Assembly (NCBI GenBank): GCA_019751575.1
Contig: JAIENF010000016.1
Span: 1-7,754 of the forward strand
DNA length: 7,754 nucleotides
Direction of reading: 5' to 3'
Source: Burkholderiales bacterium
Lineage (GTDB): Bacteria; Pseudomonadota; Gammaproteobacteria; Burkholderiales; CAIKXV01
This document shows, one piece after another, positions 6,530 to 7,754 of this stretch. Every line of letters starts with the position of its first letter. The stretch's first letter is position 1. The position numbers and the translations under genes were made by a program. The notes beneath the pieces were generated by a model that saw only the letters and a program-made list of their open reading frames with translations, made no database searches and was not told the origin of the DNA.

Positions 6530-7204
6530 TCAAGGCGAGGCTTCCGGTGGCGGATCGATCACGTAGCCGACGCCACGCACCGTGCGGATCAGCGCGGGGT
6601 AGAGCTTGCGCCGCAGGTTGTGCACATGCACTTCCAGCGCATTGCTCTCGACATCGCCGTCCCAGCCGTAGATGGACTCCTCGAGCTGCTGCCGGCTCAT
6701 CACCTGCCCGACATGGTCGAGCAGCTTGCGCAGCAGCAGGAACTCGCGCCGCTGCAGCGCCACGGCCTGGCCGCGCAGCCGTACCGACATCCCCGCCGTG
6801 TCGATCTCGAGTTCGCCGTGGCCGACGCGGTTGTCGACCGATCCTCGATGCCGCCGCTCGATCACGCGCAGCCGCGCGAGCAGTTCATCGACGTCGAACG
6901 GCTTGACCATGTAGTCGTCGGCGCCAGCGTCCAGCCCGCCGATGCGCTGCAGGGTCGTGTCGCGTGCGCTGAGCACCAGCACCGGGGTGCGCACGCCGGC
7001 CTCGCGTGCCTGGCGCAGCACTTCCATGCCGTCCAGGCGCGGAAGGCCGAGGTCTAGCACGGCGAGGTCGAAGCTGCCGCCGCGCAACGCCTCGAGCCCG
7101 AGCGCACCATCGCGCAGCCATTCGACCAGGTAGCGGTTGCGCACCAGCGCATCGCGGATCCCGGCGCCAAGCGACTCGTCGTCCTCAACCAGCAGCAGCC
7201 GCAT
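6530..7204 (-). CDS. OmpR-family response regulator, QseB/PmrA/TctD type
   Basis: A 224-residue DNA-binding transcription regulator controlled by phosphorylation. The receiver domain (about 1-115) has the acidic pair at residues 8-9, phosphoacceptor Asp51 in VLDLGLPRLDG, switch residue Ser79 in VLVLSARD and Lys101 in VKPFD. The C-terminal winged-helix domain (about 125-220) contains LQRREFLLLRKLL, the VMSRQQLEESIYGWD loop, recognition-helix region SNALEVHVHNLRRKL and the wing RTVRGVGYVI. All key residues are present. The ATG at 7204 follows the TPR gene stop by 14 nt, with GAGG overlapping that stop as a distant ribosome site. The kinase begins 10 nt downstream, so the pair is co-transcribed. 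Targets cannot be read from the sequence; the receptor and glucan synthase genes downstream are candidates. Confidence 0.96.
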   Translation of the reverse strand: MRLLLVEDDESLGAGIRDALVRNRYLVEWLRDGALGLEALRGGSFDLAVLDLGLPRLDGMEVLRQAREAGVRTPVLVLSARDTTLQRIGGLDAGADDYMVKPFDVDELLARLRVIERRHRGSVDNRVGHGELEIDTAGMSVRLRGQAVALQRREFLLLRKLLDHVGQVMSRQQLEESIYGWDGDVESNALEVHVHNLRRKLYPALIRTVRGVGYVIDPPPEASP

Positions 7205-7218
7205 CGATCATCCGGGCC

Positions 7219-7754
7219 TCAGTTGAGCTTCTGCCTGACCAGCGCGAGCAGCGCCTCCGCTTCGCGCCTGCGGCCCTCGTCGGCCAGCGGCCGCGCCGGG
7301 CGCGCGGGTGCCTGCAGCGCAAGGTCCAGCGAGCGCCTCGCGCCTTCGTAGTCTCCCGTGCGGTACAGGAAGTCCCCCATGAAGAAGTTAGGATCGATGC
7401 CGCGCGGGTTGATCACCAGCGCGCGCGCGAGGAGTTCACGCGCCTTGCCCTTGTCGCCGAAGCCGATCGGCCAGCCCGGCACCTGATAGTACAGCGAGCC
7501 GAGGCTGGTATACGCCGAGCCCTCGAGGGCCTTCGGGTCGCGTGCGATCGCCTGCTCCAGCACGGCCTTCGCTTCGCTCGCGAGCGACAGCGCGCCCAGG
7601 CCGCCCTTCGCCCCCGCGTGGCTGGCGAGCACGATCGCATACCAGATGTCCACGTCGGCGCGCTCGCGGAACTCGGCGCGAACCGCAGCCGCCCTCTTCG
7701 CCAGCGCCTCGAAGGCGCGTTCCTGCCGGTCCGGGGATTGCCGGTACTTGATCT
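7219..7754 (-). CDS. TPR-repeat protein, C-terminal 177 residues (5' end beyond window)
   Basis: The reading frame is open to the right edge, so the start and any signal peptide are missing. The visible part is built of tetratricopeptide-like helical pairs: SEAKAVLEQAIARDPKALEGSA, then KARELLARALVINPRG, then YRTGDYEGARRSLDLALQAP, ending in a basic helix (EGRRREAEALLALVRQKL). Between repeats lies a distinctive YYQVPGWPIGFGD segment, reminiscent of TPR proteins related to the TatT (TRAP-associated) group; that link is from memory and uncertain. Such proteins are protein-interaction scaffolds, often periplasmic lipoproteins. It is co-directional with the response regulator, 14 nt apart, so probably the first or an early gene of the two-component operon. 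An internal GTG at 7653 is not the start, because coding continues upstream without interruption. Confidence 0.85.
   Translation of the reverse strand, partial: IKYRQSPDRQERAFEALAKRAAAVRAEFRERADVDIWYAIVLASHAGAKGGLGALSLASEAKAVLEQAIARDPKALEGSAYTSLGSLYYQVPGWPIGFGDKGKARELLARALVINPRGIDPNFFMGDFLYRTGDYEGARRSLDLALQAPARPARPLADEGRRREAEALLALVRQKLN

Noticed and set aside
7413..7640. A 75-codon alternative minus-strand frame within the TPR gene
   Set aside because: It is Arg/Ser-rich and out of frame with the clear TPR repeats.

Overview
The window is very GC-rich with strong third-position G/C bias. All six supported genes lie on the minus strand, so the region is transcribed from the right edge to the left edge. 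The Bug/TctC-type receptor, the QseBC/TctDE-type two-component system and a proteobacterial cyclic beta-1,2-glucan synthase point to a proteobacterium, most likely a betaproteobacterium (Burkholderiales). This taxonomic guess rests on gene families only.

Layout in the direction of transcription: (1) the 3' part of a TPR-repeat gene entering from the right edge (7754-7219); (2) an OmpR-family response regulator (7204-6530); (3) its membrane histidine kinase (6519-5104). These three are separated by 14 and 10 nt and look like one operon. After the kinase stop comes a GC-rich hairpin, then a good sigma-54-like -24/-12 element, then (4) a periplasmic solute-binding receptor of the Bug/TctC family with a Tat-like signal peptide (5002-3929). 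A second 159-nt gap holds another post-stop hairpin, a weaker sigma-54-like element and a long GC-rich stem. It is followed by (5) a 93-residue protein of unknown function with a C-terminal membrane segment (3769-3488) and (6) the first 1161 codons of a giant cyclic beta-1,2-glucan synthase (ndvB/chvB/cgs type) that runs off the left edge. The synthase reading frame is open from 3484 to base 1 and has no stop in the window.

Taken together, the region joins a sensing module (TPR protein, regulator, kinase, ligand receptor) to a cell-envelope module (small membrane protein plus glucan synthase). The Bug receptor has no TctA/TctB membrane subunits in view, so it may serve as a ligand-capturing partner of the adjacent kinase, as described for BctC/BctE in Bordetella, rather than as part of a local transporter; this is inference. 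The most unusual points are the small ORF, which shares a reading frame with the synthase and is separated from it by a single amber codon plus one sense codon, and the sigma-54-like elements in both intergenic gaps. No tRNA, rRNA, CRISPR array or insertion sequence was seen, and no stretch of more than 300 bases lacks a gene.
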